64,000 nt of DNA from Adiantum capillus-veneris (GCA_014529385.2 JABFUD020000329.1:84501-148500), one strand, 5' to 3'. Numbered from the stretch's first letter, positions 10,141 through 22,031 are shown. Numbers and translations are program-made. Notes: a model not told the origin generated them from the sequence alone.

Positions 10141-10153
10141 TTGGTATCAGAGC
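10141..10153 (+). promoter_or_regulatory. Primer-binding site of gypsy C (initiator Met tRNA)
   Basis: TTGGTATCAGAGC lies directly after the 5' LTR and matches the usual complement of the 3' end of plant initiator Met tRNA. Confidence 0.9.
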
Positions 10154-10557
10154 TCAAGGTTTTTCTTTTCTTGCTCAAGAAGGTAGGTCCTCAAGCTAGC
10201 TACAAATGGTTGGTATTATTAATTGCCTGTGAGTAAGTAGAATAGGGATTTTTCAGCCTTGCAGTGCGCCTGCCTTTGTGCAGTTAACGGGGCATCACCG
10301 TCGAGAGATATGGTCTTAATAGTGGAGTCCTACGGGGCTTGCCTACGGCTTAACCACTATTGAGCTATTAGAAGCTTGACAGGAGCCGGTGCTGTCTTGG
10401 TGTCAAAAGACCCTCTCTTCTATTCCTTGCAATTAATGGTATTCGAGCCGCGGGTACAGTAGCTTGAGTGCTTTTTCTAAAGGGGTAAAGAGGAGTAGCA
10501 ACTAGGGCTTGAAGTGCCAAAGTACACCTAAAAAGTTTACACCTAAAAGTTGTTAGA
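10154..10557 (+). other. Untranslated leader of gypsy C
   Basis: About 400 bp between primer site and gag start. I see no gene. The same type of leader is present in gypsy B at about 38460-38815 on the other strand. Confidence 0.6.
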
Positions 10558-13500
10558 ATGGCTGACAATAGTAAAGAGAGTGAAATTAATGTTGATAACT
10601 TTGATTTTGCTCATGAGCAAGCTACTAATGATGCTTCAATGCTTGTTAACTATCTTGTTTCTAGGCTTCAACAAGCCATGGGCAATCCATCTCTCCAAAG
10701 TGAAGTGCAACGGCAGCTCCGTGCTCACGGGATTCTCCAAGCTCATCACCATGACGAGAGAACACCTAGGAAGCCTCCTTGTGAGACTACCAAAAGAGGT
10801 CTCTCTCCGATTCGGGAAGAAGAAGAGAATCTATATGAAGGGCTCAAGAACTTACTTCTTGATGATGCATCTCCTTCCCAAAGGAGAACTCAAGAGCCTC
10901 CACCGAAGGAACGAGAAAGAAGCGAGTCTCCCGCCACCTCGGCGGAGATGACTCCACGAAGACGGCGGGCTAAACGCTCTCCATCATCACCAAAGCGGAG
11001 AAGACCATCATATTCTTCTCCTCACCACAATTCAAAGAGGGATGATAAAAAGCAAGAGAAGAAAAAGGCGAGAAAGAGGACACCCTCTTCTCCATCTTCT
11101 TCATCCTCTTCCTCTTATGAAAGCTATGGTGAAGACGACAAAGATCAAGACAAGAAAAAGGCGAGAAAGAGGTCACCCTCTTCTCCACCTTCTTCAAATT
11201 CTTCACCTTCTAAAGAAAGTGATGGTGCAACTTTTGAACCATCAAAAAGAAGAGGCCATAGGAAATCCTATGCCGCATGGAAGAGGTCGTCCAAGCAAAA
11301 GAAATTCAAAGAGGGAGGGAAGAGCATCTCTTTCCTTACCTATGATGGCACCTTCGGTGCTACAGACAAAGTTTTGGCCTTTATCCAGCAATTCGATGCG
11401 GCGTTTGGAGATGAGGGCTTCACGGAGTCCTCTAAGCTACGCCATGTAGCTATGCACTTTCAAAAGTCCGCCAGACAATGGTGGTCTAGCCTACGAGCCA
11501 ACGGTGAAGCTCCACGAACATGGAAGGCTTTAAGAGCTTCCATTATGAAGCAGTTTTTGGCCACCGATGCCAAAGAAAAAGTACTCACCGAATGGCGAAG
11601 CTTAAAGCTCTCTCCCAATGAATCCATCCACAAATATTTAGACAAGTTTTGGGACCTACAACTCAAAGCCACTGTCTTCAAAAAGTTGGATTTTGGAGAG
11701 CAAAAGCAACAATTTTGTGCGGGCTTAACCGAAGAAATGGCGGAGTATGTCAACTCCCAAAGGCCACGTACCATATCGGCGGTAATACACCATACTATGG
11801 TGGCCTCGCGAATCAATTTCCAAACGGGGGGTAAAAGAAATAATAAGCCCCCGGAAAACAAGGGTTCCAATGAGCCTAAGGGGAAGGACAATGTCCAAAA
11901 GTGTCCTAAGGGCAATTCCAACAAAGCTAAAGAGAAGGGAGTTTACAAAGGAAAGAATAAACTCTCTCCTGAAGAGCTTGAGCGTTATCGTAAAGATAAC
12001 CGGTGTTTCAAGTGCGGCGAACAAGGGCATGCGTACCGCGCTTGTCCCCAAAAGAGCAACCGCCAAGATCCTCCTAGAGCTTCTTTGGTTGAAATCCAAG
12101 AGGAGGAGATTCATCAAACTCACCACAAAGGATCTCCTCTATGCCATGCTTGGGGAAAGGTAAGAGAACATGATGCTTTTATTCTCTTTGACCCTGGTTC
12201 TACTCACAATTTCATATCTATGGAGTTAGCCACCAAGCTAGGCATACAATCCTACGAGATGGGAGATATCCTACCCGCAGACAGTGCCTTCAAGGGGCAA
12301 GAAGCTTCAGTCACTCCCTTAATCGGGAAATTGAGGCTTCATGTCCAAGGCTATGTGGACAAAGAGGACTTCTTTATCTCTCCTCTCAAGCATGAGGATG
12401 TAATCCTAGGGGCACCATGGTTTGACCGCCTGGCTGCCGATGTTAAATTTCCTGAAAGGAGAATCTCCTTTAAGTTCAGGGAAAAGGACATGTATATAGA
12501 TGCTAAGGAGATGGGTAACACCATCCCCATTGTACATACACCAGCTTTCAACAAGTCAATAAAGAGCTCTATTTCCGTGTACATGATTTTTGTTAAAGAT
12601 TCTCAAAATGAACCTAATGCTTTAACAAAAGAAAATAAAAGCAACCAAAAGGAATTAGAGTTATCCAATTTTCTCAAGGGGTTTCAAGATGTTTTTATTG
12701 ACGACATCCCTTGTGAGCTACCTCCTAAACGAGGTAATGACGACCATGCAATTGAACTTCTTCCAGGAAGTTCACCGCCGAACAAACCTCCTTATAGAGT
12801 TTCTCAAGCTCAACAAGAGGAGATTATGCGGCAAGTGCATGAGTTAGTTGAGAAGGGCATGGTTAGGCCTAGCTCATCTCCATTTTGCTCACCTGTGCTA
12901 TTAGTGCAAAAGAAAGACGGCACATATCGTATGTGTGTCGACTATAGAGCACTAAATAGGATCACTATCAAGAATAGGTTTCCCGTTCCACGGGTAGAAG
13001 ACCTATTTGATAAGCTACAAGGATCGACCTACTTCAGTAGGATTGACCTAAAAAGTGGCTATCATCAAATAAGGATAGTTGATCAAGACATTGTAAAGAC
13101 CGCATTTCGTACTACATTTGGTCTTTACGAATACATTGTCATGCCTTTTGGCTTGACTAATGCACCAGCCACATTCAACCGCTTGATGGAGAAGCTGTTC
13201 AGGCCTCATCGAACCTTCACTGGAGTGTTCTTTGATGATATTATCATCTACTCTAATTCATTGGAGGAACACAAGCAACACCTCCAGGCAATATTTCAAG
13301 TTTTAAGAGAGAATAAACTTTATGTTAATCGAAAGAAAAGTGAATTTTTCTTGCAAGAGATTCAATATTTAGGTCACATTATCTCTCAAGATGGAATCCA
13401 AATGGATCCATCCAAGCTAGAGGTAATAAAAGGATGGCCTAAACCAAGGAATCTTCATGAACTAAGAAGCTTTATAGGTATGTGTGCATACTATAGACGC

Positions 13501-15507
13501 TTCATAGAAAAGTTCTCACGAATTGCGTGACCATTACATGACCTAACAAAGAAAAATGTTAGGTATACGTGGTCTGCTAAGGAGAACAATGCTTTCGAAA
13601 AGCTTAAAGAAAAGCTTATCTCTCAACCTGTGCTTACACTACCGGATCTCTCAAAACCATTTGAGGTCCAATGTGATGCTTGTGGTGATTGCCTTGGGGC
13701 TGTTCTGCTCCAAGAAGGGCACGCCATAGGCTATGAGAGTCGAAGGCTCGACCCTGTTGAGCAAGCTCTAGGCATATACGAAAAAGAACTCCTTGCAGTT
13801 CTACATGCCTTAGACTCATGGAAGCACTATTTATTGGGGACTCCTTTCATTCTGCGAACGGATCACCAAAGTCTTAAGTACTTCATGACGCAGACCAAGC
13901 TTTCCGACAAACAAATGAGGTGGGAAAATTTCCTTTCGCAATTTCATTTTCATATTGCTCACATTGCTGGCAAGCATAATCAAGTAGCCGATGCACTCTC
14001 AAGACGACCAAGAGTGAATGCGGTTTCCATAGCAACTCACAATGATCTATCTTCAATGATAGATGAGTATGCTATTGATCCCGATTTTAGAGATGTGATT
14101 TCAGCCCTTGCATTAGGGAAGAAAGAAGAACCATTTACTTTACAAGATGGTTATCTTCTCTATGGCAATAGACTATGCGTTACTAACTCACTACGTGAGA
14201 AAGTAATGTATGAATCTCATGCTCCCCCATATGCGGGGCATAGAGGGATTCAGTCTACCCTAAAGGGAATTGAAACATATTTCTATTGGCCTACCATGAA
14301 AGTGAACATACACGAGTATGTTTCCAAATGTGTGGTATGTCAAAAGACAAAATTTGATAGAGGGAAGCAACTTGGATTGCTTCAACCCTTGCCAATCCCT
14401 AATTCACCTTGGGAGAGCATATCCATGGATTTTATCTTTGGATTGCCTAAGTCTATCCATGGGAATACGGGAATATGGACGATAGTAGACAGGTTCAGTA
14501 AACAAGCTCATTTTATACCTGTCAAAACGACTATCAAAGCCCATCAAATGGCAACCCTCTTCATTTCACAAATTTTCAAGTACCATGGCTTGCCAATGTC
14601 CATAGTGTCGGATAGAGATCCTAGAATGACCAGTAATTTCTGGAAGGGTCTCTTTGAGAATTTAGGAACAAGGCTAAACTTCTCTTCGGCCTATCATCCA
14701 CAAACTGATGGCCAAAGTGAAATAGCTAACCTAACCATTCTCGATCTACTAAAAGCCTATGTAACGGAAGTAGATCAAAGATCCCAATGGGAGAAGTACT
14801 TACCTTTAGTAGAGTATGCTTACAATAACACTGTACATACTTCCACAGGAAAAGCACCTTTCGAGGTAATTGAGGGAAGATCAAAAAGTCCCTTGCTACT
14901 TAAGGTACATGGGAAGATCTTCGCTGCAGATGAGTATAGCCGAGACCTACAAGAATCTTTCCAAAAGATTAAGGATGCTATCTCTATCTCACAGCAAAGG
15001 CAAAAGGCTGCTGCTGACAAGCACAGAAGAGCCCAAGCCTTTAAAGAAAACGATTGGGTCTTGTTAAAGTTTCCCAAGGCTCGATTAAGGCACACGACGG
15101 GCAAGAATCCTACGGGCCACCAAAAGTACTATGCTAAACTAGCAAAAAGGTACTATGGTCCCTTCCAGATTCTTAGGCCAATCAATGAGATGGCCTATCA
15201 ACTTAAGTTGCCCAATCATTGGCTCATACACAATGCTTTTCATGTGAGCCTCTTAAAGCCTTACAAAGGAGAGCCACCTCAAGAACCAACTATTGAAGAC
15301 CCACCGGAGATCGAGGACCACGAGGAGGTGCTGCAGCCCGAGTCCATTCTCCGACATGAAGACAAGGTATTAAGAGGCGGTAAGACTATCCGACGATATC
15401 TTATTAAGTTTAAGAATTATCCTTTTGAAGATGCTAGATGGATGCAAGGCATACAATTAAAGGATAACCTAAACCTTGTCAATGCTTACAATGCTTCCCA
15501 AGAGTAA
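10558..15507 (+). pseudogene. Gypsy C gag-pol polyprotein (chromovirus)
   Basis: The N-terminal 230 residues are low-complexity with Ser/Arg/Lys runs. The gag core follows (ARQWWSSL, FLATDAKEK), then a CCHC knuckle CFKCGEQGHAYRAC near residue 480 and a retropepsin motif FDPGSTHNFIS. The reverse transcriptase shows VDYRALN, FSRIDLKSGYHQI, MPFGLTNAPATF and FFDDIIIYS in the usual order. RNase H (about 13.63-14.0 kb), the HHCC integrase finger and catalytic core (SMDFIFGLP, VSDRDPRMTS, YHPQTDGQSE) follow. The C-terminus is a chromodomain with RRYLIKFKNYPFEDARW, which in this clade is thought to steer integration towards particular chromatin. There is about one break. Its closest relative here is gypsy B. 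Confidence 0.92.
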
Positions 15508-15864
15508 GCAAATGTTAAAAATGTTAAAAATGAACAAAAATTTTTGTCTTATAAGACTCTCTTTTTCTTTATTTGTGTACAAAAATGAAGTAGTATGCAT
15601 GCTTAGATCAAGTTTGCGGAGACGACGTCTCCCAAACACCAAGTAGAGCTTGTCACTCTACTATGGAAGACTGATAGGACTAATGTGCAGACATGCTTGC
15701 GGCAGCCTCAGGCTCTCAAGCGCCAAATGGACTAGTCATCCATTATGGAATGATGTCGTAGGGTAACATAGGGATCCTCTACCCGCTAAGAAAAGGACTC
15801 ATGCATATGCTTTATCTTCTCTACACCATAGTCGAGGACGACTATGATTTCAAGAGAGAGGTAA
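15508..15864 (+). other. 3' untranslated part and polypurine tract of gypsy C
   Basis: No gene. The purine stretch CAAGAGAGAGGTAA directly before 15865 is the likely polypurine tract for plus-strand priming. Confidence 0.6.
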
Positions 15865-17456
15865 TGTCATAATAATCAATATCTAATTCTCCTAAATGAT
15901 TTTCTCATATTAAACTGATCATTTAATGTGGGGAAGTGCCAAGGGAGAAAAAGCTAGAATATTGGTTAAGCTAGCAGACCGGCCACAGTAGGGATCCAAA
16001 GGAGGGAAAATAGGGATCCAAAGGGGGGGCCATCTGCAAAAGAGCCATGTGAAACAATGGGCCAAAAAGACCCTAAGGTTCAGCCCATTAAGACTTCCAA
16101 AATGCTAAGGTTCCAAAATTCAAAGGTTGTGTCCAAAGGTCAACCCTAGGGAAAATTGGATGCTTAGTGTGTGCCCTAAAAGTCTTTCCACATCCCTACA
16201 TGGGAGGGGGCGAGCCCCAAAGGTAGGAGATGAGAGAGAAAGCCACACACACACACACAGGCTCCCTTTACACAAAGGGAATGAGGGACACATGTCAGCT
16301 CCCTAGGCCAGATGCCCACAAGGTGTGCCCAATTCCTATTGGAAGACCCTTGAAGTGGACCAATGAGAATTAAGCTAGAGTAAATCTAGTTTAATTAATT
16401 TAAAAAACATTTAATAAAAGAAACCAATGAGAATTAAGTCTCCTAGAAGACTATTGGGCAGTCTCCCAAGGGGTCCAATGAGCATTCAGGAGCCCCATGG
16501 CTTGCCTGATTCCTATTGGCCAGGAGGCAAAGGGGTCCAATGAGAGTTTAGTTTAATTATTTAATTACCTAAAGCTCTCACAAAAGGGGAAAGGGGGACA
16601 CATGTCAGAAGGCTATCACTTATGCTGCTTAATTCCTATTGGCTTGACCTGGGGAGGTCCAATGAGGCAAAAGCCAGACCTAATTAGCAGCTAGGGCTCG
16701 CCCAAGAGAGAGAGGGGGCTGATTTTTGCTTGGCATTGACACAGACACACTCACACTTGACCATGTGTGAAGGAAGAATACTCTTATCTCCTCCCAAGCT
16801 TTAATGGAGAGCTCATCACCTACTCCAAGCTTGTGAGATAGAAGCCTACATCAACACTCTCTTGGCATGTGGATGCAAATCCAACCAAGAGCCAAGCTTC
16901 AATGCATGCTCATCTTCTCTACCAAGCTAATTACTAAGCTAAGCTATGCTAATATGAGTGATTATGTGAGGAGATGTACATCTTTCTCGTAAGATACTTC
17001 TTTTTCCTCTCAATCTACTCTCATACCCTGCTAGCTCTCACCATCTTCGAAGGTGTGTGAGGTCTTGGGTCTGAGAACGGGGATAATTCAAGTTGTGTTT
17101 GATTAAGTGTTTTGCTTGGTGTATGAAGCTTCCATCTTCATTGCACTAGCTAGTCTTGAAGGAACACAAAGAATTGTATTGTACAATGTCTCTCTTGATG
17201 GGAGAAACCATAATACAAAGCCTTTTGGAGGGGGGATCGGCTCCATGCAAATCCGGTCCTCAACTGTTGTCAATAGCTTAATTGCTCTCTCTTTTGAAAG
17301 TATTGTCGATGCTATCTAACTAGGTGTTATGCTTTTTGTTGCTCTCCCCACCCAAGCACTCTTGTAATTCTCATTAGGAATCTATTCTAATGAAATGCCC
17401 ACTATGTTCATGCTAATTTCCGCTACACATAAGATTCTAGGCCATTAAATGTTACA
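15865..17456 (+). repeat. Gypsy C 3' LTR
   Basis: It is identical in length to the 5' LTR and, by eye, differs at one position. It is followed by the TTGTA target duplication. Confidence 0.95.
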
Positions 17457-17672
17457 TTGTAGCTTTTCGTTGCTCTCTTTACATTCCTCAAGCTGTTGTT
17501 TAAGAGTATTTATCATTTGTTTGGCCAAATGATCTTCTAACTTAAGAATATCTCTCTCTACCGCAAGACTCTGTGTATAACCCAGCAACCCTCTTTGACC
17601 ATCACCCACAAATTTTATCAAAGATGAACAATTTGATAATGGGGGAGTGCTCTCTCTACATATTCTCACAGG

Positions 17673-17703
17673 GCACAAAAGTGACCTCAAAATTCTCCTA
17701 ATG
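17673..17703 (-). repeat. Right terminal inverted repeat of the TIR element
   Basis: On the minus strand it begins CATTAGGAGAATTTTGAGG and continues through CTTTTGTGCC, matching the left end with two differences in 31 bp. Confidence 0.75.
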
Positions 17704-18246
17704 GCTTTTGTGGACGTGGAGAGCTCCTCGATGCTAACACGCTTCTACTCTCATATCTGCAATGTGATTAGTGTGTGCAACGGTGTGTGTGCGTGAAGCT
17801 CACTACTGTGTGCTGCAGAACCCACGATTGTATATTAATTGAGATAACGTAATGTGTTTTTCTACAAAGCCTTAGGTTGCAGCTTATATACCAAGCCTTC
17901 AAACCTAATGTCCGGCCAAATGACCTGAATTGTCCCTAGGCTTCTACAGAGCTTAATTACAAGAAACTAAGTTGGATTTACTCATTATACAAGTATATGC
18001 GGCCAAAATACAAGTGTCGATTTAAAATATGAGGTTCCCGTAAACATTACAAAAGTGGCCGTAATGGCTCAGAATAGTAATAATGGGATATTCGATGACG
18101 TCCATGAACTCGTATCTTCATGTTGCAGCATCCATCTTCATCTTCATTACTTCATCACCATCTTCATGTGGAATCTTCACAGAATCTTTGAGGAATCTTT
18201 AATGGAATATTTATGGAAACGTTGTTGAAAGGGCGTCCTTTCAACA

Positions 18247-19464
18247 CTCTCCCCCTCCGAATTCTTGTCGTCCCCGACAAGACCCTATGTCTTTGTTGGC
18301 CTTGACGAGTTCTTGATGTCTTGGTGTTAGTTGAAGTTTTTGTGGAAGCCTCTTCTGTAGTTGGTCGCTTTGTGTGATGTTAAAGCTGCCTTGAAGGTGT
18401 ACCTGTAGTGTATCGGCAGCCTGGAACTCTCCCCCTCCGATTGGTTGTTGTATCTTGAATTGCAGGAGATTGTATCGACTTGTTGGTGTAGCAGTTCATT
18501 GTCATTGTAGCTCTAGTATTTGCTTTTCTTGTGGTTGTTATCTGACAATTTTACCTGTCAGTTGACTTGAAGCTTTGTCAAACTATTTTTTGGCCTCTCC
18601 CTTTTGACTTGTCAATAGATTTGCAATTAGTAGTGTGAGTATATCGTGGTTCTTCTTGTTTTTGTTGTTATAAAAAATAAAAGAGTAAAAGTAAAATGTA
18701 GCGTATATACAAAATGAAGGTCTTGGATACCTGGATAAGAATAAAGGGAAAACCCAATGGGAAAAAATGTCTTCAGTCATAATTAAATGCGAGGCTATAC
18801 GTACTTAGGTTGTGATGTTATAGAGTTATGCTGAGTTAAAGTACATATGGCCATATGGCTACTAGTATGGGATTGATATACATGGATAAGTATTAGTAGC
18901 TTGAAGTCAAAGTCGTTGTTGTTGAGCAAAGGCTTATAAAACCTATTTCCGCTTGGTCATTGTCATTTGTTTGTGTAAGTGCATGGGTGGAATAAAAAAG
19001 AGTGCCTAATGCATATGTCCAATGATGGGACATCTATATGCTTGCACAGAGTTATGCATGTTAAACAAGATGGGGTGCGAGAGAAGAGTATTGATGGGTT
19101 CTTCATGGAGTTAGTGTAGTGAGTAAAACATATAGCATGAGTGCTTCAAAAGCTTTCACTACTCACAAGAAGGGTTTTTGTTGTCGAGGTTTCTCCACTC
19201 TTCCTCACCGTGTCAAGTGCATGAGTGTTTTGTTTTGACTACTCCGCCTTCTCCACCTTATATATTATATGGACTTTGACTCTTATGCTCACCTCTTCCA
19301 GCATGAGCGACATGACTTTATGTATGATCAACTCTCAAGCTTGAGCTTATACCTATTAGCTAGACTCATAGACCACAGAAAAATATTAACTTGAAGTTTG
19401 GGTCTGACACTTCGCTCATTTAGTGGCTCAGTTGCCCGACTCTAGACTCTTATGCCATGTAAGT
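18247..19464 (-). other. Polypurine tract and 3' non-coding region of gypsy A
   Basis: On the minus strand GGAGGGGGAGAG directly precedes the 3' LTR start TGTTGAAAGG, a standard polypurine tract (18247-18260). A second copy, GGAGGGGGAGAGTTCC, lies near 18427-18440. Between here and 19464 I see no gene. Confidence 0.65.
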
Positions 19465-20700
19465 TTAATGGAGACTTGGACTTACCTGATCGCGGCCCAA
19501 AATCCAATTCCATATGCTTTTGATGTTTAGGCCTTTCTCATTAGTTTCTGTTTGAGATGCCATGTTGTCCAATACATTGGCATATATCTGCTCTTCATTC
19601 CTTGGTAGCAAATTGTGGTTGCTTGATGAGACAGGTATTGATGTTGAAGCAATGGTTGATGAAGTCTTCTTCTTCCAGATAGTGTTCTTCAAAACTGTGA
19701 CCTCCTCATTTACCGTTGCTTTCTTTTTGTTGTTAAGAGGCTGTAAAGGAGTTGTGTATCTTTCTTGTTGTTGAGCCTCAATCGCAGATTTTGGAACCCA
19801 CATTGTTCTTTTGCCTGGTGTGATCTCCTTTGCCACTTGCCTTGTTTCTTCTTTGACTTGATGGTACCTTTTCTTTAATTTCCAAATATGACTGTTACTT
19901 GTGTAAAAGCCTTGCTCTTGTAGTAATTGACGAGGGATCCATCTATAGTTTGTAGTACTCTTGGGTGTAGCGTGTGGCTGCTCTTGATTTCTTGATGTTT
20001 CTTGCTTTTCCTAGGTGATTCCTTGATAAGCTACTACCTTAGGTAACCAGATTTGAATGTTACCCTCATAGAATCCTTGTGCTTCAAGTAACTCGACTAG
20101 AATGAATCTTTGGACTTGCTTGGAGGTGATCTTCACTTGACTTTGTTGGGTAGTCTGGTAGAATTCTAATTTCATTACCCGAACTTGTTGTATGGTTTGT
20201 CCAGTGGAAGACCTTCTCTTTTGCTTTTTGATCCTGTCCTTTCTCTTGGTTCAGTTATGTGATTAACGTTTACGGCTTTGTTGATTCCTGACTAAGTGGT
20301 TTTCATGGGATGGATATTGCCAGGCTGTTATCTTGGGCTTGTTGACCCAAACATCTGAATTTCCTTTCTTGTAGCCTTGTGCAATAATTGACTCGCTTGA
20401 TGTGATCCATCCTGTTACCTTTGCTTGGTGAGGTTGTTCCTGTGATTGTATCCAAATTGGATCGTTAACTTTAATTTGTGCCTTGGATACTAGCACTTGG
20501 TTGACCTGTTTTGACTTCCTTTGGAGACGTTAGGGCGATGGAAACTTTGGTTGATAGAGTACTTTTTGCTTGGGTTTCCATTTTTTTGTTGATGGTTTGG
20601 CTTTTGATGTAGAGGCTTTGTCTTGCACTTGCATTGGCTAGGCTAGAGACTGTGGGCTTACTTTAACTTTGCCTTTTTCAATAGCCAAGAATCTTTGAAC
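19465..20700 (-). pseudogene. Gypsy A downstream ORFs with a triplicated QGFY..IW motif
   Basis: Three degenerate protein repeats occur on the minus strand: IIAQGYKKGNSDVWVNKPK (about 20.36-20.42 kb), LLEAQGFYEGNIQIWLPK (about 20.05-20.10 kb) and LLQEQGFYTSNSHIWKLK (about 19.87-19.93 kb). Each has the pattern [LI]-x-x-QG[FY]-x-x-x-N-x-x-[IV]W, and each is followed by a basic stretch. I do not know this repeat from retroelement pol or env proteins. The reading frames are decayed, with several breaks. It lies where pol or an extra 3' ORF would be expected in an Ogre/Athila-like element. Confidence 0.4.
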
Positions 20701-22031
20701 TATTGTAGGCTTGACCTCTGTTGCCACTTGATAGCTTGTTGTGATGACCATTGTTGAAGATTCAGGCTCGTTTTCAAAGACTTGTGCCGATGGCTTGGAC
20801 AAATCAAGTGTGTTCCCATTTTCCGAGAATCTACCACCAAGAATTTTTCTTTGACATTCTGTGAGTGTAGTTGGAGAGTACCTTCTGCAATCCCCATACT
20901 TATAACATCTACTTCAGGTGAGAGATTTACCTTTATCTGAATATCATAAAGCTTTGGCTTACCTAGAAGTAACCACATGCCATATGACATGACATTAGTC
21001 ATGGAATTTGTATCAATTTCTGCCATAAAATTCATCTTGACTCCGTCTTCTGCACTTAGCAAAAAGTTGATCTTCTTTGGTACTAGATTGGTTGTGTTCT
21101 CTTGAGTGACTTGAGCAATCTTTGGCCTAGACTCCTTGTCATCTTCTTCTTCATTGTTCACACTTCTGAGTTTATCTGTGTGTTCTAGCTCCTGCTTGAC
21201 CACCATTTCCTCTGATATGTCTTTTGGAGAGACAAAATCAGCATTTGGTTCCTGTAGAGTCATAGGCTCTTCTTCCTCGGCTTCAACTGTTGAAATGTCA
21301 CCAATAGTGTCTGAACTTCCTGTCACTTGCTGCACCTCTTCTTTGATTGATTCCAAGTCTTCATATTGCTCGTTTGTAGGCGTTGGACCTGAAGCATCTT
21401 CTTTGGATCTTAGCCCTTCTTCCTGCAACTTTGCTTTGTTGACTTGCGGCTCCTCCTTTGTACTATGCATTCAAGTCGGATAGTTTGTAATCAAGTGTGT
21501 TATTGCACACTGATCGCAAAGAGCACCTATTTCTATATGACCAGTATTCGGGCTAGGTATCTGGTTTTGTGCTATCCCCATAACTGATAACCCCGTTTCG
21601 AACTCATACTCAAATTCTTCATCTGTCTCACCCAGAACCCTTAGCATGTAGTAGGGGACTATGTCATACCCATTCTCATCACAAAATTTTGTTGGTGTAG
21701 TCTCATTAACACAGACATCCAAAGTAGCCAATATCTGAGTCCACTCTAGCGGTTCTAATGCCTCTTCCGTAAAAGGTTCTCTTATGTAAGCATCATCTTC
21801 TAAGACCCTCTTTAAGGAATTCTCATTTCTCCCAAAGTCACTACACTCCAATGCTCCGCACATCCAGATTTCTTTCTTTTTGCCCATCCACGGATGGTCT
21901 GTTGATCCACTTTGTGTTGCAGAATCAAAATCTTCCACGGGCGTTCTAGTCACATCTTGGTAACTATGATTTCTTCTATTTACACGTGTTGTGGTCTCAG
22001 CATGTCTCAAGTATAGATAATCATAACCCAA
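20700..22031 (-). pseudogene. Gypsy A post-protease region: acidic ORFs, possible second retropepsin-like fold
   Basis: This continues on the minus strand after the protease. The first part has DHPWMGKKKEIW and a tail with CDQCAITHLI, which resembles the CNECAVTHMI knuckle near gag. The next part is rich in Glu and ends with a segment containing MAEIDTNSMTNVMSYGMW followed by KPKLYDIQIKV; the order hydrophobic-Asp-Thr-x-x-x-x-N-hydrophobic recalls a degenerate retropepsin active site. Function is unknown and the frames have a few breaks. Confidence 0.4.

Larger units (their letters stand above)
8549..17456 (+). mobile_element. Gypsy C: young chromovirus (Ty3/gypsy), nearly whole
   Basis: Both LTRs are 1592 bp, and I noticed only one base difference between them. 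The element is flanked by a perfect TTGTA duplication (8544-8548 and 17457-17461). Order: 5' LTR, primer site TTGGTATCAGAGC, gag-protease-RT-RNase H-integrase-chromodomain, purine tract, 3' LTR. The coding part looks almost whole, with about one break. By its LTR identity it is the youngest insertion in the window. Confidence 0.95.
7722..17690 (-). pseudogene. Coiled-coil protein gene of the TIR element, split by gypsy C
   Basis: The minus-strand gene starts near 17690 close to the right TIR and is interrupted by gypsy C (8549-17456). It resumes at 8548 and ends at 7722. The first exon encodes a coiled-coil-like segment (ERDILKLEDHLAKQ, LKQQLEECKESNEKLQ) that continues past the insertion with QLKQARRKN and a basic stretch, then a donor GTATATATG near 8415. 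A second exon begins after GATTTAG near 8205 with KHYCDVLPPKVAKK, later GISRDGYSKLFR, and ends with KVFVGGVKARAFLGFHGKLG and NQWKALHNAIKDHG. I do not recognise the family. A DNA-binding or transposase-like role is possible but unsupported. Apart from the insertion there are about two or three interruptions. Confidence 0.45.
1781..17703. mobile_element. TIR-bounded DNA element of unknown family carrying histone H3-like and Ulp1-like genes
   Basis: Both ends read CATTAGGRGAATTTTGAGG in inverted orientation, and about 31 bp match with two differences. The ends fall exactly where the gypsy A 3' LTR is interrupted relative to its partner LTR. Without the nested gypsy C the element is about 7.0 kb. 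It carries four predicted intron-containing genes: small protein (+), H3-like plus Ulp1-like (-), acidic protein (+) and coiled-coil protein (-). I recognise no transposase, recombinase, helicase, polymerase or capsid gene. A target duplication is not clear. Ulp1-type proteases are known from some plant Mutator-like elements, but the short TIRs and lack of a MURA-type transposase do not fit those well. It may be non-autonomous or a new class. Several ORF interruptions suggest decay. Confidence 0.7.
1252..18246 (-). repeat. Gypsy A 3' LTR, split by the TIR element
   Basis: The two halves are 1252-1780 and 17704-18246, about 1070 bp together. They match 28492-30438 once the solo LTR there is set aside. 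The split point is clear: the other LTR reads without a gap from GCTTGCATT to GCTTGCGTC, while here the TIR element lies in between. A copy of the CTATCGCGATAG palindrome lies at 1591-1602. Confidence 0.85.

Noticed and set aside
10141-10155. tRNA gene at the TGGTATCAGAGC sequence
   Set aside because: It is only the short primer-binding complement next to an LTR; no cloverleaf can be drawn. The same holds for the copia D and gypsy B sites.
1781-17703. TIR element as a Polinton or other virus-like element
   Set aside because: No polymerase, integrase, packaging ATPase or capsid-like gene is visible; a Ulp1-like protease alone is not enough.
1781-17703. TIR element as a classical Mutator-like element
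   Set aside because: No MURA-type transposase, short TIRs and no 9-bp target duplication; the Ulp1-like domain alone does not decide it.
17709-18246. A complete LTR of about 540 bp starting near 17709
   Set aside because: At first the repeat seemed to start there, but the similarity to 28492-29023 continues at 1252-1780. The true LTR is about 1070 bp and is split by the TIR element; the AACAT duplication and primer site only fit that reading.
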